A DNA stretch of 64,000 nucleotides from Rhodococcus sp. UNC23MFCrub1.1 (GCF_000686025.1 NZ_JMLQ01000001.1:558001-622000); one strand, 5' to 3'; positions 42,496-52,083 are shown, counted from the stretch's first letter. Translations and numbers: made by a program. The notes: generated by a model from the sequence alone, not told the origin.

Positions 42496-43731
42496 TCAGG
42501 AGTACCAGGTGGGTTGCGGCAACTCACCGGTGAGCACGTGGCGGCCGACCTCGCGGCGCTTGTAGGCCACCGGATCGTGCAACGTGTGCGTGCGCACGTT
42601 GCGCCAGAAACGGTCGAATCCGTGACTCGACGCGGTGGCGCGGGCGCCGAGCCCCTCGAAGATGCCCGACGTGATCTCCAGGGCGACCTCCGTGGCGCGT
42701 GCCTTCGCCGCGGCGACGCGCACCTCGTGCTCGCCGCGCTCGTGCTCGGTGACGGTCCAGGCGTTCTCGTGGATCCGCTGCTGCTCCGCGGCCACGGCGT
42801 CCGCGAGAGCCTCTGCGGCCCAGAGCTTCGCGGTCAGGTCTCCGTACAGGTCGATGATGTAGGGCTCGTCGAGCGCGTTGTCCACGGTGCTGTGCAGCCA
42901 CGCTCGCGTGGTGGTGCGCGTGTAGTCGGCAGCGGTCTCGAGGGCTCCGCGTGCGATGCCGAGGTAGAAGTTGACGAACACCAGCTGGATGATCGGGACG
43001 TTGAGGGTGTTGTAGACCCGCGGCTCGAACGCCTTGTTCGCGAATCCGGCGGCCGAGCTCCAGTCGGTGCGGACGTGATCGATGGTGACACTGCCACTCT
43101 CGGTGCGACGCTGACCGATGTTGTCCCAGTCGTCGTGGAACGTCAGGCCCTCGGAATTCGACGGAACGATGGCGAAGACGTGGGTGTCGGTACCGGCGAG
43201 CACCCCCTCGAGCACGGTCACGTCGGAGACACGACTGCCCGTGGAGAACGTCTTGGCACCGTTGTAGACGATCGTGTCGCCCTCGTCGGTGATCTCGACG
43301 TCGTTGTCGCGCGGGTTGACCGCGCCGCCGAAGAACCAGGTGTTCTCGGTGGCGGCTTGTTCGACGGCAGCGATCTGCTCCTTCGTCCCGACCAGACGTG
43401 CCGCCCAGAACCACAGCAGGTGGTAGCCGAGCAGCTGTCCGATCGACCCGTCGGCGGCGGCCACGGCGCGGATCACCTGGTAGGCGGTCTCCCAGGTCTG
43501 CCCGCCACCACCGAACTCGATCGGCCCGAGGATCGTGACCAGACCGGACTCCTTCAACAACGTCACCTCCTCGTGCGGCGCCTCGGTGGCGCGATCACGG
43601 GCGACGGCGTCGACGGCGAGGATCGCGGCCACCTCGTGGGCACGGTCGATCCATTCCGCGGACGTCGTGGGAGCGGTGGTCCAGCGCGGTTCGGTGGCGG
43701 CGCCGGCGGGGCGGGTGTCGGTGATCGTCAT
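42496..43731 (-). CDS. DszC/SfnC-like flavin monooxygenase (acyl-CoA dehydrogenase fold)
   Basis: 411-aa flavoprotein of the acyl-CoA-dehydrogenase fold. The C-terminal segment GFDRFWRNVRTHTLHDPVAYK is nearly the same as in Rhodococcus DszC, including the catalytic-site histidine, and GSIGQLLGYHL in the N-terminal part also agrees. DszC oxidises dibenzothiophene to the sulfone with FMNH2, while related SfnC enzymes act in sulfur scavenging. Here the substrate is probably a small sulfide, sulfoxide or sulfonate. ATG 43731 is assigned; a longer open frame upstream is unlikely. It is directly upstream of sfnG, and the two form an operon. Confidence 0.85.
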   Translation of the reverse strand: MTITDTRPAGAATEPRWTTAPTTSAEWIDRAHEVAAILAVDAVARDRATEAPHEEVTLLKESGLVTILGPIEFGGGGQTWETAYQVIRAVAAADGSIGQLLGYHLLWFWAARLVGTKEQIAAVEQAATENTWFFGGAVNPRDNDVEITDEGDTIVYNGAKTFSTGSRVSDVTVLEGVLAGTDTHVFAIVPSNSEGLTFHDDWDNIGQRRTESGSVTIDHVRTDWSSAAGFANKAFEPRVYNTLNVPIIQLVFVNFYLGIARGALETAADYTRTTTRAWLHSTVDNALDEPYIIDLYGDLTAKLWAAEALADAVAAEQQRIHENAWTVTEHERGEHEVRVAAAKARATEVALEITSGIFEGLGARATASSHGFDRFWRNVRTHTLHDPVAYKRREVGRHVLTGELPQPTWYS

Positions 43732-43799
43732 GCCCGGAAGTACATCGCCCGGGTCGATGCGGAACCACCGTTGCGCTCTGGGTGATTCGAACGGTTCGC

Positions 43800-45248
43800 T
43801 CACTCGCCGGGTGCGGTGAAGTAGTCGGTGCCGTGCGAGTCGCGGACATGGACGATCCCGTCCCGGAGCATGCGGTGGTGCCACTGCCGCCGGGTCTTCA
43901 GGCCGTGGTGCCGACGGCACAGCGGCGCGAGGTTGCCGGTGACGGTCCAGCCGCCTCTCTCCGGGTCGGTGTGGTCGAACGGGACGACGTGGTCGAGGTC
44001 GCAGTCTTCGCTGGGCACAGCACATCCCGGATGGATGCATGTCGGATACAGCGCTGTCACCAGCGACGTGATCGCCTCGGACGGCCGGTACGTCAACGCC
44101 CCGGCCGGGGGTACGGCGAATCCCCCATGTCCGTCGGGGTCGGCGACGGCACGGTCCACCGCCGATGGTGCGAGCGCGCGGAGATAGTCGACCTGCTCCC
44201 TGGCTTTTCGGGCTGTCGTGCTGCCCAGTTTCCCCGTGGTCGGTGTCCACCCTGCGGGCATACGGCGGGTGCGGCGGACTTCCCGACCCGTGATCGGCAC
44301 AGGCGGGTCGGGGACGGTGGGTGGGTCGTGTTCCGGGCATCGGCAGCTGCATCCCGCCCGCGGTTCAGTTCCGCGGGCTGCGGTGATGAGTGCTTGCCAC
44401 GTCGCATCCCCGGCGATTCTCCGGGCCACGTCCGCAGGAACCGGACCCCAACCCACGAGATGCCCCGGCTCCCCCGCCAACCCCGCCGCCGTGGCCGCAT
44501 CGAGCACGATCACCGCAGTGGCCTCGGTACGGGCGACCGTCTCCCGCTGTTCGCAGTCCTGGCCGGCACACTCACACGCGACAGCTCTGCCGGCGAGCAC
44601 CGCGTGCGCTGCATCGAACAACCGCGCGGACAGCGGCCGCGGATCCGTCGCGCACACCCCACGCGCCGCCGACACGATCACCCGCCACATCGCCGCGACC
44701 TGCTCCGCCGAACCACGAATCGTCAGCTCGGCCTGACCGCGCGGGAGCTTCCGCACCGTTGCCGACCGCTCCCGCGTCGCCCGTTCACGCGCTTCCCGGT
44801 GCCACTGCGCGTCGAACTCCGCGAGGATCCGGTCGACCGCCGCTGCCACCGCACCCGGAGTGCACCTCGACGCGGCAGCGATCACCCGCTGCAGCAGCGC
44901 TTCGGTGGCGTTCGGAACCCCGGCCACCGACCTGCACACCGTCCGGAACGCCGCATACGCCAACCGGCCCGCATCGAACGCCTCCGCCACCGCAGGATGC
45001 GCGGTGCGGGTCAGGAACAACCACTCGGCCACCGTGCGCGTCGACACCGCCAACGCCGCCGCGACCTCCGCCACCGCACAGGTCTCAGCAGCTTCCGCGT
45101 CGAACACCCCACCCGGACCGAGCAAGGCCGGCCGGCGCGACGACTCCTGCACGTACGCACACGACGCCGACACGGTCCGGGCGAACGACGCTTGAGCGTC
45201 GACCTTCGCCGACACCAACACATCCACCGAAACCTCTGCGTCGTACAC
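43800..45248 (-). CDS. Second 13E12-family DUF222/HNH protein
   Basis: 482-aa relative of the protein at 4594. It has an alanine-rich DUF222 region with a helical core around EALLQRVIAAASRCTPGAV, a proline-rich linker (TVPDPPVPITG), and an HNH finger near residues 400-445 (CIHPGCAVPSEDCDLDHVVPFDH, then NLAPLCRRHHGLK). The start is GTG 45248, with GGGGGG-TGAATTC giving a good RBS. The open frame continues upstream for over 140 codons, but without a better start. No LexA box is present in the 250 bp upstream, unlike the copy at 4594. The two copies differ clearly, which argues for separate acquisition. Confidence 0.85.
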   Translation of the reverse strand: MYDAEVSVDVLVSAKVDAQASFARTVSASCAYVQESSRRPALLGPGGVFDAEAAETCAVAEVAAALAVSTRTVAEWLFLTRTAHPAVAEAFDAGRLAYAAFRTVCRSVAGVPNATEALLQRVIAAASRCTPGAVAAAVDRILAEFDAQWHREARERATRERSATVRKLPRGQAELTIRGSAEQVAAMWRVIVSAARGVCATDPRPLSARLFDAAHAVLAGRAVACECAGQDCEQRETVARTEATAVIVLDAATAAGLAGEPGHLVGWGPVPADVARRIAGDATWQALITAARGTEPRAGCSCRCPEHDPPTVPDPPVPITGREVRRTRRMPAGWTPTTGKLGSTTARKAREQVDYLRALAPSAVDRAVADPDGHGGFAVPPAGALTYRPSEAITSLVTALYPTCIHPGCAVPSEDCDLDHVVPFDHTDPERGGWTVTGNLAPLCRRHHGLKTRRQWHHRMLRDGIVHVRDSHGTDYFTAPGE

Positions 45249-45448
45249 GAATTCACCCCCCGGTGATGCCCCGATCAGACCGCCCCCCGACGACCTGAAC
45301 AGACAGTAACCCACCCCACCGACACACTTTCGGGTCACGCCGTCGGATGCGCGCTCCAGCTCCTCGATCCGTTTCGGCCGTCGATACATCTGCGGACATT
45401 GAGCGCAGATCGCCTTTCCACCAACACATTCCGTGCCCGAGAACACGG

Positions 45449-45465
45449 CCGGTCGTACTGACCGG
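45449..45465. terminator. Possible hairpin downstream of WYL regulator
   Basis: CCGGTC (45449-45454) pairs with GACCGG (45460-45465) around GTACT. It lies about 40 bp past the regulator stop and before the HNH gene, on the same strand. It has no U-tract. The rest of the 45249-45501 gap shows no gene I can support. Confidence 0.4.
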
Positions 45466-45501
45466 ACACGTCGATCGAGCTCAAGGCGTCCCGATCGGCG
45501 G

Positions 45502-46467
45502 TCAACTGGATGGGGGTGAGTGTGTTTCGGCCAGGACTTTCGCGAGTTGGCTGATGCGTGTGCGGGCTGCGTCTGGGGCGAGGACCTCGATGTGGTCGCC
45601 GAATTGCAGCAGTTGACGCACCGACTCGATGTCGGGGTAGCCGACGACGACGATGCATGTTCCGTTCTCCGGATCGGATACATCGTGGATGCGTGTCCCG
45701 AGGATGCGCCGCGCCAAGTCGAGGCCGTGTTCCGGCAGGCGAAAGGTCACGCTCACATGACCTCGACCCTCGGTGCGGTCCTTCAACGCGGCCCATGTGG
45801 TGCGGAGGGTTTCTCCGGGTCGGAGAGAGACTGGCGCGTCGAGTTGTTCGAAAGCCGCGAGTCGGTCCAGAGAGAACAGTCGTCCATCTCCTCGGTGGTC
45901 GGCGACGAGGTACCAGCGGCCGGACTTCGCCACGATCCCGTACGGGTCGACCACACGTGTCGAGGCCTCACTCTCGGCGCTCCGCCGGTATCGGATTCGC
46001 AATCGGCGTCGGTCCTGCAGGGCCGATGCCAGATCGGCGACGTCGACCGCTGCTTCTGAATCGGCAAACCACGGGGTGCTGTCCACCAGCACGAGGTCCG
46101 CCAGTCGCAATGGGCTCGTGCCCGTGGATGTCGCGGCCTGGCGGGCGGCGATCTTGCGTGCTGCCGACTCCCACATCGCCGACAAGCCCATGCGCTCACG
46201 TTGCGTGCTGTCCAGACCCGCCAGAGAAAGGGCTTCCAACTCCGGTGGTTCCAGGTGGGACGCGTTGAGCCGCGCACCGGGGAGCAGGACGATTCCACCG
46301 CTGCGGCCACGTTCGGCGTACACAGGCACTCCTGCTGCCGAGAGCGCCTCGACGTCCCGCAGCACGGTCCGCCGCGATACTTCCAGACGCGCGGCCAGCT
46401 CCGTGGTGGTGATGCGTTGGCGGGTCTGCAGCAACAGCAAGAGGTGCAGCAATCGGGCGGCCTTCAT
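45502..46467 (-). CDS. HTH-11/WYL-domain transcriptional regulator (YafY-like)
   Basis: 321-aa regulator. The winged HTH (residues about 3-55) contains LLLLLQTRQRITTTELAARL then EVSRRTVLRDVEALSAAGVPV. The WYL domain at about 125-200 (LRIRYRR, VDPYGIVAKSGRWYLVADH) has the characteristic GRWYLV motif that senses ligands, possibly nucleic acids. The WCX extension is at the C-terminus. ATG 46467 begins the MKAARLLHLL helix, so the extra 18 codons upstream are dropped. It is divergent from the VOC gene at 46561. The operator-like palindrome between them suggests that it controls this neighbour and itself. Confidence 0.9.
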   Translation of the reverse strand: MKAARLLHLLLLLQTRQRITTTELAARLEVSRRTVLRDVEALSAAGVPVYAERGRSGGIVLLPGARLNASHLEPPELEALSLAGLDSTQRERMGLSAMWESAARKIAARQAATSTGTSPLRLADLVLVDSTPWFADSEAAVDVADLASALQDRRRLRIRYRRSAESEASTRVVDPYGIVAKSGRWYLVADHRGDGRLFSLDRLAAFEQLDAPVSLRPGETLRTTWAALKDRTEGRGHVSVTFRLPEHGLDLARRILGTRIHDVSDPENGTCIVVVGYPDIESVRQLLQFGDHIEVLAPDAARTRISQLAKVLAETHSPPSS

Positions 46468-46491
46468 GCGTCCGATCTTCGCAGAAAAGGT

Positions 46492-46504
46492 GACAGGTTC
46501 TGTC
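46492..46504. promoter_or_regulatory. Palindromic operator between WYL regulator and VOC gene
   Basis: GACAG-GTT-CTGTC is a perfect 5-bp-arm palindrome in the 93-bp gap, 24 bases upstream of the regulator ATG and 57 bases upstream of the VOC start. It is the best candidate site for the WYL regulator. Confidence 0.6.
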
Positions 46505-46560
46505 GTGATAGGCCGGTCCACTGTGGCGGTACCGAGAATTCACCGAGTCGAGGAGCTCCT

Positions 46561-46926
46561 GTGCCCGCACCGAACCTATTCCTGATCGGCGTCCGCGACG
46601 GCGAGACCGCTACCAGCTTCTACAGCGACCTGTTCGAGATCGAACCGACCTTCATCAGTCCCCACTATGTCGCTTTCCAGGTAGCCCCCGGCGTCTTGTT
46701 CGCGCTGTGGACCGGCTACAGCGAGCACCTGGCCCCGGACACTCCAGGCACGACCGAGGTCGGACTGATGGTCCCCGGGTCGGCGTCTGCCGTCGACGAG
46801 GTCTTCGCGAACTGGGTCTCGAAGGGAGTCCGTGTCGTCGACGAGCCGTACGACGCGGTCTTCGGCCGCACATTTGTGGTCAGCGACCCCGACGGCAACC
46901 TCATCAGGGTCTCGCCGATCGACTGA
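46561..46926 (+). CDS. VOC-superfamily protein (glyoxalase/bleomycin-resistance fold)
   Basis: 121-aa one-domain vicinal oxygen chelate protein starting GTG with GAGGAG five bases upstream. The two beta-alpha-beta-beta-beta modules are visible: NLFLIGVRDGETATSFYSDL and EPYDAVFGRTFVVSDPDGNLIRVS. Metal-ligand residues are not obvious at the canonical positions, so it may be a binding protein rather than an enzyme. It probably responds to the substrate sensed by the divergent WYL regulator. It is convergent with the quinone-reductase-like gene (one base apart). Confidence 0.85.
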   Translation: MPAPNLFLIGVRDGETATSFYSDLFEIEPTFISPHYVAFQVAPGVLFALWTGYSEHLAPDTPGTTEVGLMVPGSASAVDEVFANWVSKGVRVVDEPYDAVFGRTFVVSDPDGNLIRVSPID

Positions 46927-46927
46927 T

Positions 46928-47920
46928 CTACCGAACGACGACCACCTTCCCGATGGTGCCGCCACTTTCCACCCGCCGGTGCGCGTCCTGCAGGGTGTCC
47001 ACGTCGAACGGTGACAGAGTCGTGGTGCGGGTGCTCCGCAGAGTTCCGTCGTCGATGAGTCGCGAGACCTCGTCGAGGATGGTGTGCTGAGAAGTGCTCT
47101 CCGGCAACGACAACGGCACCGTGAACATCAGTTCCCAGTGCCAGGTCTGGCTCTTGGCCTTCAGCGGCATCAGGTCCAGGCCGACCGGATCGTCGATCGC
47201 CACGACCTGACCGTGCACTGCCATCACCGCGGCGTAGGCGTCGACATTGCCCTCGGAGAACGGGGAGAACACGTACTCGACGCCGTCCGGCGCCAGGGCA
47301 CCGACCTCGTCCACGAGGGAGTGCCGATCCACCACGTGATGGGCGCCCATCTCCGTTGCCCAGTCGCGGGATTCGCCGCGCGATGCCGCGGCAACGACGG
47401 TGAGCGAGGTCAGTGCCCGGGCGAGCTGGATGATCATCGACCCGGTACCGCCGGCGGCCCCCATCACGAGAAGTGTGCCGGTGCTGTCTTTCCCGAGTCC
47501 GAGCCGGACGAACAGCGATTCCCAGGCGGTGATGGCGGTCAGCGGCACGGCCGCGGCGTCCTCGGCGGACAGTGACGACGGCGCATGGCCGACGATCCGC
47601 TCGTCGACGAGTTGGTACTGGGCGTTGCTGCCGTCCCGAGCTATGGATCCCGCATAGAAGACTCGATCGCCGGGCTCGAAGATTCGGGCGTCGGAACCCA
47701 CCGCGACGACCTCACCGACGGCGTCGAAACCGAGGACCTTCGGGCCGTCGGACGGATCGAAGGACGAGCGAACCTTCGTGTCCACCGGATTGACGGACAC
47801 CGCGTCGACACGTACGAGAAGGTCGAATCCGGTGGGCGACGGAGTCTCTCGCTCGATCTGCACGAACGGCGAGTCGGGTTCGACGGAGACGATGGCGGAG
47901 TGAGTCGCGGGAATGCTCAT
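46928..47920 (-). CDS. Zinc-independent quinone oxidoreductase-like MDR protein
   Basis: 330-aa medium-chain dehydrogenase/reductase, lacking the structural-zinc cysteines, close to the ZADH2/quinone-reductase group. N-terminal domain: DAVSVNPVDTKVRSS. NADPH fingerprint: LLVMGAAGGTGSMIIQLARAL. Other segments: GFDAVGEVVAVGS and EPGDRVFYAG. It reduces quinones or enals with NADPH; the substrate is unknown. No shared operon with the VOC gene (opposite strand). The stop is one base from it. Confidence 0.88.
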   Translation of the reverse strand: MSIPATHSAIVSVEPDSPFVQIERETPSPTGFDLLVRVDAVSVNPVDTKVRSSFDPSDGPKVLGFDAVGEVVAVGSDARIFEPGDRVFYAGSIARDGSNAQYQLVDERIVGHAPSSLSAEDAAAVPLTAITAWESLFVRLGLGKDSTGTLLVMGAAGGTGSMIIQLARALTSLTVVAAASRGESRDWATEMGAHHVVDRHSLVDEVGALAPDGVEYVFSPFSEGNVDAYAAVMAVHGQVVAIDDPVGLDLMPLKAKSQTWHWELMFTVPLSLPESTSQHTILDEVSRLIDDGTLRSTRTTTLSPFDVDTLQDAHRRVESGGTIGKVVVVR

Positions 47921-47945
47921 ACCTCGACGGTAGTCCCCCGGAACG

Positions 47946-47993
47946 ACACGAGGGAGGCAAGCTTCCCGAGCGGGAAACCGGCCTCCCTCGTGT
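47946..47993. terminator. Terminator with nested hairpin after sucCD
   Basis: ACACGAGGGAGGC (47946-47958) pairs perfectly with GCCTCCCTCGTGT (47981-47993). Inside the 22-base loop, TTCCCG (47963-47968) pairs with CGGGAA (47971-47976). The double stem probably stops transcription leaving sucD. It also lies 25 bases upstream of the quinone-reductase-like start. Confidence 0.75.
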
Positions 47994-48010
47994 GAGAGAA
48001 GAAAGAGTGA

Positions 48011-48913
48011 CTACTTCTTCTCGAGGATCTCGCGCGCGAGGGCAGCGGTCTCGGACGGCGTCTTGCCGACCTTCACCCCGGCCGCCTCGAGAGCGTCCTT
48101 CTTGGCCTGAGCCGTTCCCAGCGAGCCGGAGACGATGGCGCCGGCGTGGCCCATGGTCTTGCCCTCGGGAGCGGTGAAGCCGGCGACGTAACCGACGACG
48201 GGCTTGGTGACGTGCGCCTTGATGTAGTCGGCTGCACGCTCCTCGGCGTCGCCACCGATCTCGCCGATCATGACGATGATCTCGGTGTCGGGATCGTTCT
48301 CGAACGCCTCGATGGCGTCGATGTGCGTGGTGCCGATGACCGGGTCGCCGCCGATGCCGATGGCGGTGGAGAAGCCGAAGTCACGGAGCTCGAACATCAT
48401 CTGGTAGGTCAGGGTGCCCGACTTCGAGACGAGGCCGATGGGGCCCTTGCCGGCGATGTTGGCGGGCGTGATGCCGACCAGTGCCTCGCCGGGGGTGATG
48501 ATGCCGGGGCAGTTCGGCCCGATGATGCGGGTCTTCTTGCCCTTCTCGACGTTGTAGGCCCACGCGTACGCACTGTCCTGCACCGGGATTCCCTCGGTGA
48601 TGACGACGAGCAGCGGGATCTCCGCGTCGATGGCCTCGACGATGGCGTCCTTGGAGAATGCCGGCGGCACGAACGCGATGGACACGTCGGCTCCGGTCTT
48701 CTCCATGGCCTCGGCAACGCTGGCGAACACGGGCAGCTCGACGTCGGAACCGTCGGCTGCGGTGTGCTTGACCGTGGTCCCGGCCTTGCGAGCGTTGACG
48801 CCGCCGACGACCTGCGTGCCGGCCTTGAGCATCAGGGCGGTGTGCTTCGTGCCCTCGCCGCCGGTGATGCCCTGGACGATGACCTTGTTGTTCTTGTTCA
48901 GGAAAATAGACAT
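48011..48913 (-). CDS. sucD: Succinyl-CoA synthetase alpha subunit
   Basis: 300-aa TCA-cycle enzyme subunit. CoA-binding Rossmann part: [19 protein letters not shown]. Phosphohistidine site: [14 protein letters not shown] (His near residue 253). Other motifs: [10 protein letters not shown] and [19 protein letters not shown]. With the beta subunit it forms succinate, CoA-SH exchange and nucleoside triphosphate. ATG 48913 is preferred; the long frame upstream overlaps sucC. Spacing to sucC is 14 bases, so they are one operon. Confidence 0.97.
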   Translation of the reverse strand: MSIFLNKNNKVIVQGITGGEGTKHTALMLKAGTQVVGGVNARKAGTTVKHTAADGSDVELPVFASVAEAMEKTGADVSIAFVPPAFSKDAIVEAIDAEIPLLVVITEGIPVQDSAYAWAYNVEKGKKTRIIGPNCPGIITPGEALVGITPANIAGKGPIGLVSKSGTLTYQMMFELRDFGFSTAIGIGGDPVIGTTHIDAIEAFENDPDTEIIVMIGEIGGDAEERAADYIKAHVTKPVVGYVAGFTAPEGKTMGHAGAIVSGSLGTAQAKKDALEAAGVKVGKTPSETAALAREILEKK

Positions 48914-48927
48914 AGTTTCGGTGCCCT

Positions 48928-50091
48928 CTACTTCGCAGCCAGCTCGGCGGCCTTGTCGGCGCCTTCGTCCATGGTCTCGGCCAGTGTCACCAACGGGTGC
49001 GCAGCATCGGCGAGAATCTTCCGGCCTTCTTCGACCTTGTTGCCGTCCAGGCGGACGACCAGCGGCTTGGAGGCGGTGTCGCCCAGCGTCTTCAGAGCGC
49101 CGACGATGCCGTTGGCAACCGCGTCGCACGAGGTGATTCCGCCGAAGACGTTGACGAACACGCTCTTGACCTGCGAGTCGCCGAGGATGACGTCGAGGCC
49201 TGCGGCCATGACCTCTGCCGAGGCGCCGCCGCCGATGTCGAGGAAGTTGGCGGGCTTGACTCCGCCGTGCGCCTCACCGGCGTAGGCGACGACGTCGAGG
49301 GTCGACATGACCAGTCCGGCACCGTTTCCGATGATGCCGACCTGTCCGTCGAGCTTGACGTAGTTGAGGTCGTTCTCCTTGGCCTTCGCTTCGAGTGGGT
49401 CCGCCGCGTCGGCGTCCTCGAACTCGGCGTGGCCCTTCTGGCGGAAGTCCGCGTTGGCGTCCAGCGTGACCTTGCCGTCGAGAGCGAGGATCTCGTCGTT
49501 CGGGGTACGAACCAGCGGGTTCACCTCGACGAGCAGCGCGTCTTCCTTGATGAAGACGTCCCACAGCTTCTGGATCGTGTTGGCCGCGGCGTCGAGCACC
49601 TCGGCGGGAAGCTTGCCGGCCTCGGCGATCTCACGCGCGAAGGCGAGGTCGACACCCTTGACGGCGTCGACGGGGATGCGGGCGAGCGCGTCCGGGTTCT
49701 CCTCGGCGGTGACCTCGATCTCGACACCACCCTCGACGGAACACATCGCGAGGTACGTGCGGTTCGTGCGGTCGAGCAGGAAGGAGATGTAGTACTCCTC
49801 CGCGATGTCGCTGGCCTCGGCGACGAGGAGCTTCTTGACGACGTGGCCCTTGATGTCGAGTCCGAGGATCGCTTCCGCGTTCGCCTCGGCCTCGGCGACG
49901 TCCTTGGAGTACTTCACGCCGCCGGCCTTGCCGCGGCCGCCGACCTTCACCTGGGCCTTGACCATGACAGGCTTGCCGATTTCTTCGGCGATCTGTCGTG
50001 CACCGGCGACCGTGTCGGTGACACGACCTGCCGACGTCGGAACCTCGTGCTTGGCGAAGAGTTCCTTCGCCTGGTATTCGAAGAGATCCAT
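48928..50091 (-). CDS. sucC: Succinyl-CoA synthetase beta subunit
   Basis: 387-aa ATP-grasp subunit. N-terminal: [21 protein letters not shown]-grasp: [19 protein letters not shown]. Also AALDGKVTL-type helix regions and the ligase-CoA domain with [23 protein letters not shown] and [18 protein letters not shown]. It binds nucleotide and carries phosphate from His of SucD. Monocistronic start; the region upstream (50092-50228) is a 137-bp gap with no clear promoter signature that I could name. Confidence 0.97.
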   Translation of the reverse strand: MDLFEYQAKELFAKHEVPTSAGRVTDTVAGARQIAEEIGKPVMVKAQVKVGGRGKAGGVKYSKDVAEAEANAEAILGLDIKGHVVKKLLVAEASDIAEEYYISFLLDRTNRTYLAMCSVEGGVEIEVTAEENPDALARIPVDAVKGVDLAFAREIAEAGKLPAEVLDAAANTIQKLWDVFIKEDALLVEVNPLVRTPNDEILALDGKVTLDANADFRQKGHAEFEDADAADPLEAKAKENDLNYVKLDGQVGIIGNGAGLVMSTLDVVAYAGEAHGGVKPANFLDIGGGASAEVMAAGLDVILGDSQVKSVFVNVFGGITSCDAVANGIVGALKTLGDTASKPLVVRLDGNKVEEGRKILADAAHPLVTLAETMDEGADKAAELAAK

Positions 50092-50228
50092 CAGCTCACC
50101 ATCTCGTCTGCGTTGACGCCCGCTCGAGGGGTAGGAGCGGGTCCGACTTGCGACTGTAACTTTCCACCGAGAGGCCTGATCGACAGCCCGTCGAACTTGT
50201 GGTTCAGATCACCGACCTGCGCCGACAT

Positions 50229-51950
50229 CTACTCGCCAGTACGAAAAAATCCTGCCGCCACCAGCGCCGATGCCGCAGCGCCGACAGCGGTCACGAAGGC
50301 CCCCGACGACGCCGTCACGCCGGGGCCCGCGCCGCCGAGGATCGGGCTCAGCGCGACACCCGCCAGAGCCACCGCGGAACCGATCTGGAGCGCCGCGGCG
50401 CGCGACGACCGAGCGCGAGCCGCGACGGCGGCGCCGATCAGGACGGCGGCCACGAGTACCAGCCGCCCCCACACGTCCCACCCCCACGGCAGCGCCCCGA
50501 TCCAGCCGCCGGTCTCCCCAACCACGTCGTACTGCGGCAGGAGCAGCCCCAGTGCGGCGACCCCGGCCGCGACGGCCAGCGCGGCTGCGAGGGGGCGCGA
50601 GGCCCCGTCCAGATCGCTGGTGTCGACGCCGTCCCGCTCCGAGGCGCCCGCCGCGGCGACGAGCACCAGCGTGAGCAGACCGAGCAGCGTGCCGACGACC
50701 AGCAGCCAGCCGCCCGCACCGACGGACACGCCGTCGATACCGACGCCCAGCACGAGCGCCTGCAGCACCGCGGCCGCGAGCGCCAGATGGCCCGTGACGA
50801 TCAGCGGCACCGCAGGCCGCACCGCGGCGGCGAACTCCGAGAAGAGCAACAGCACGCCGCCGACGACGGTCACGACGGCGTACGCGGCCACCGCCCGATC
50901 CCCCACCACCGTCGGGACGGAGCCGGTCGAGACGTCGAGAAGCGGCAGGACGGCGCCGACACCGAGAGCGATGCCCGTCAGGACCGTCACCGCTCCCGCG
51001 ACGACGTGCCGCCGCGTCGAGTTCGAGGGAGCGGCGGACCGTGCGAGCCGGGGCACGGAGGTCGTGGGTCGCGAGGTCGCGCGCGCCGTCGCCACCGTGG
51101 CCACGCCGAGGACGAAGAGCCCGCCGACTCCGACGACCGTGCCCGCGCCGAGGTCGATGCGGTCGCCCGCCCCCAGCGCGGCAGCCAGGCGGACGCCGAC
51201 GACGGTCGCCGACGCCGCGACCACACCGGTCAGTGCGCCGACCGCCGCGGACCTGCTGGTCGACGAGAACGCGTAGGCCACACCCACCAGCACCGCGACC
51301 GCGGACAGTCCACCGCCGAGAGCCGACGCGACGGGTCCGGCGACCGGAGCGGGAGCGAGGACGACGGCATCGGTGCTCACGTACGCGGGCAGGAGGAACG
51401 AGGCGGCGAGTGCGAGAGCGCCCGCGACCCCCGCGGCGACCACGACCGATGCCGATCGACGAGCGACGGGATCCTCGTCGACGTCGTCCCACTCGACCGT
51501 CCGCGCCAGCGCGAGTGCCGCCAGCGCCCCGGCGACGACGACGAGCGCGTGCCCGAGCGTCACCACCACGGCTCCGGGGCCCGCCTCCAGCGCGCCGGCC
51601 GAGATCGGACGGAACAGCTCCAGCCGGTCGGCGTCGATCGCTCCGACGAACAACTGGAGATCGGCCACGATCGATCCCAGTGCGACGGCGCCCAACGTCG
51701 CGAGCACGGGGAAGACGATCGGCCGGGTCGCGCGCACCAGGAGCAGCAGGGCGATCGCCGCCCAGAGCGCCGACGAGACGGCGGCCGCGCCCCGCACCGG
51801 GGGACCCACGTCGGCGCCGCCGACGACGGGAACGTACGGAGCGGCCGCCACCGCCAGCGCTCCGACGACTCCGAGAGCGCGGGCACCGAGCCGGACGGGG
51901 TCGGACGCGGAACCAGAGGTACGACGGCCCGCGGATGTCGGCTGTGTCAC
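50229..51950 (-). CDS. Polytopic membrane protein of unknown function
   Basis: 573-aa protein with about 14 helices, very rich in Ala, Val, Gly and Leu, and with a cytoplasmic linker rich in serine and arginine (TSRPTTSVPRLARSAAPSNS) near residue 320. The N-terminus (about 1-20) is polar and the C-terminus ends GFFRTGE. I recognise no catalytic motif, and no family name that I can defend. It lies between the sucC promoter region and the M23 peptidase, and may be restricted to actinobacteria. It has no same-strand gene within 500 bases downstream other than sucC, whose promoter it precedes. Confidence 0.75.
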   Translation of the reverse strand: MTQPTSAGRRTSGSASDPVRLGARALGVVGALAVAAAPYVPVVGGADVGPPVRGAAAVSSALWAAIALLLLVRATRPIVFPVLATLGAVALGSIVADLQLFVGAIDADRLELFRPISAGALEAGPGAVVVTLGHALVVVAGALAALALARTVEWDDVDEDPVARRSASVVVAAGVAGALALAASFLLPAYVSTDAVVLAPAPVAGPVASALGGGLSAVAVLVGVAYAFSSTSRSAAVGALTGVVAASATVVGVRLAAALGAGDRIDLGAGTVVGVGGLFVLGVATVATARATSRPTTSVPRLARSAAPSNSTRRHVVAGAVTVLTGIALGVGAVLPLLDVSTGSVPTVVGDRAVAAYAVVTVVGGVLLLFSEFAAAVRPAVPLIVTGHLALAAAVLQALVLGVGIDGVSVGAGGWLLVVGTLLGLLTLVLVAAAGASERDGVDTSDLDGASRPLAAALAVAAGVAALGLLLPQYDVVGETGGWIGALPWGWDVWGRLVLVAAVLIGAAVAARARSSRAAALQIGSAVALAGVALSPILGGAGPGVTASSGAFVTAVGAAASALVAAGFFRTGE

Positions 51951-52083
51951 GATGACGAACGGTATCCGGTCCTCGTTCCGCCGATCGTGATGCCGCTCGC
52001 CTCGATCACAGGAAGATCACCGATGTGCCTGATCGGCGTCGGGACTCGTCCTCGAGTAAACCCAGGACACCTTGTGAGCCACC

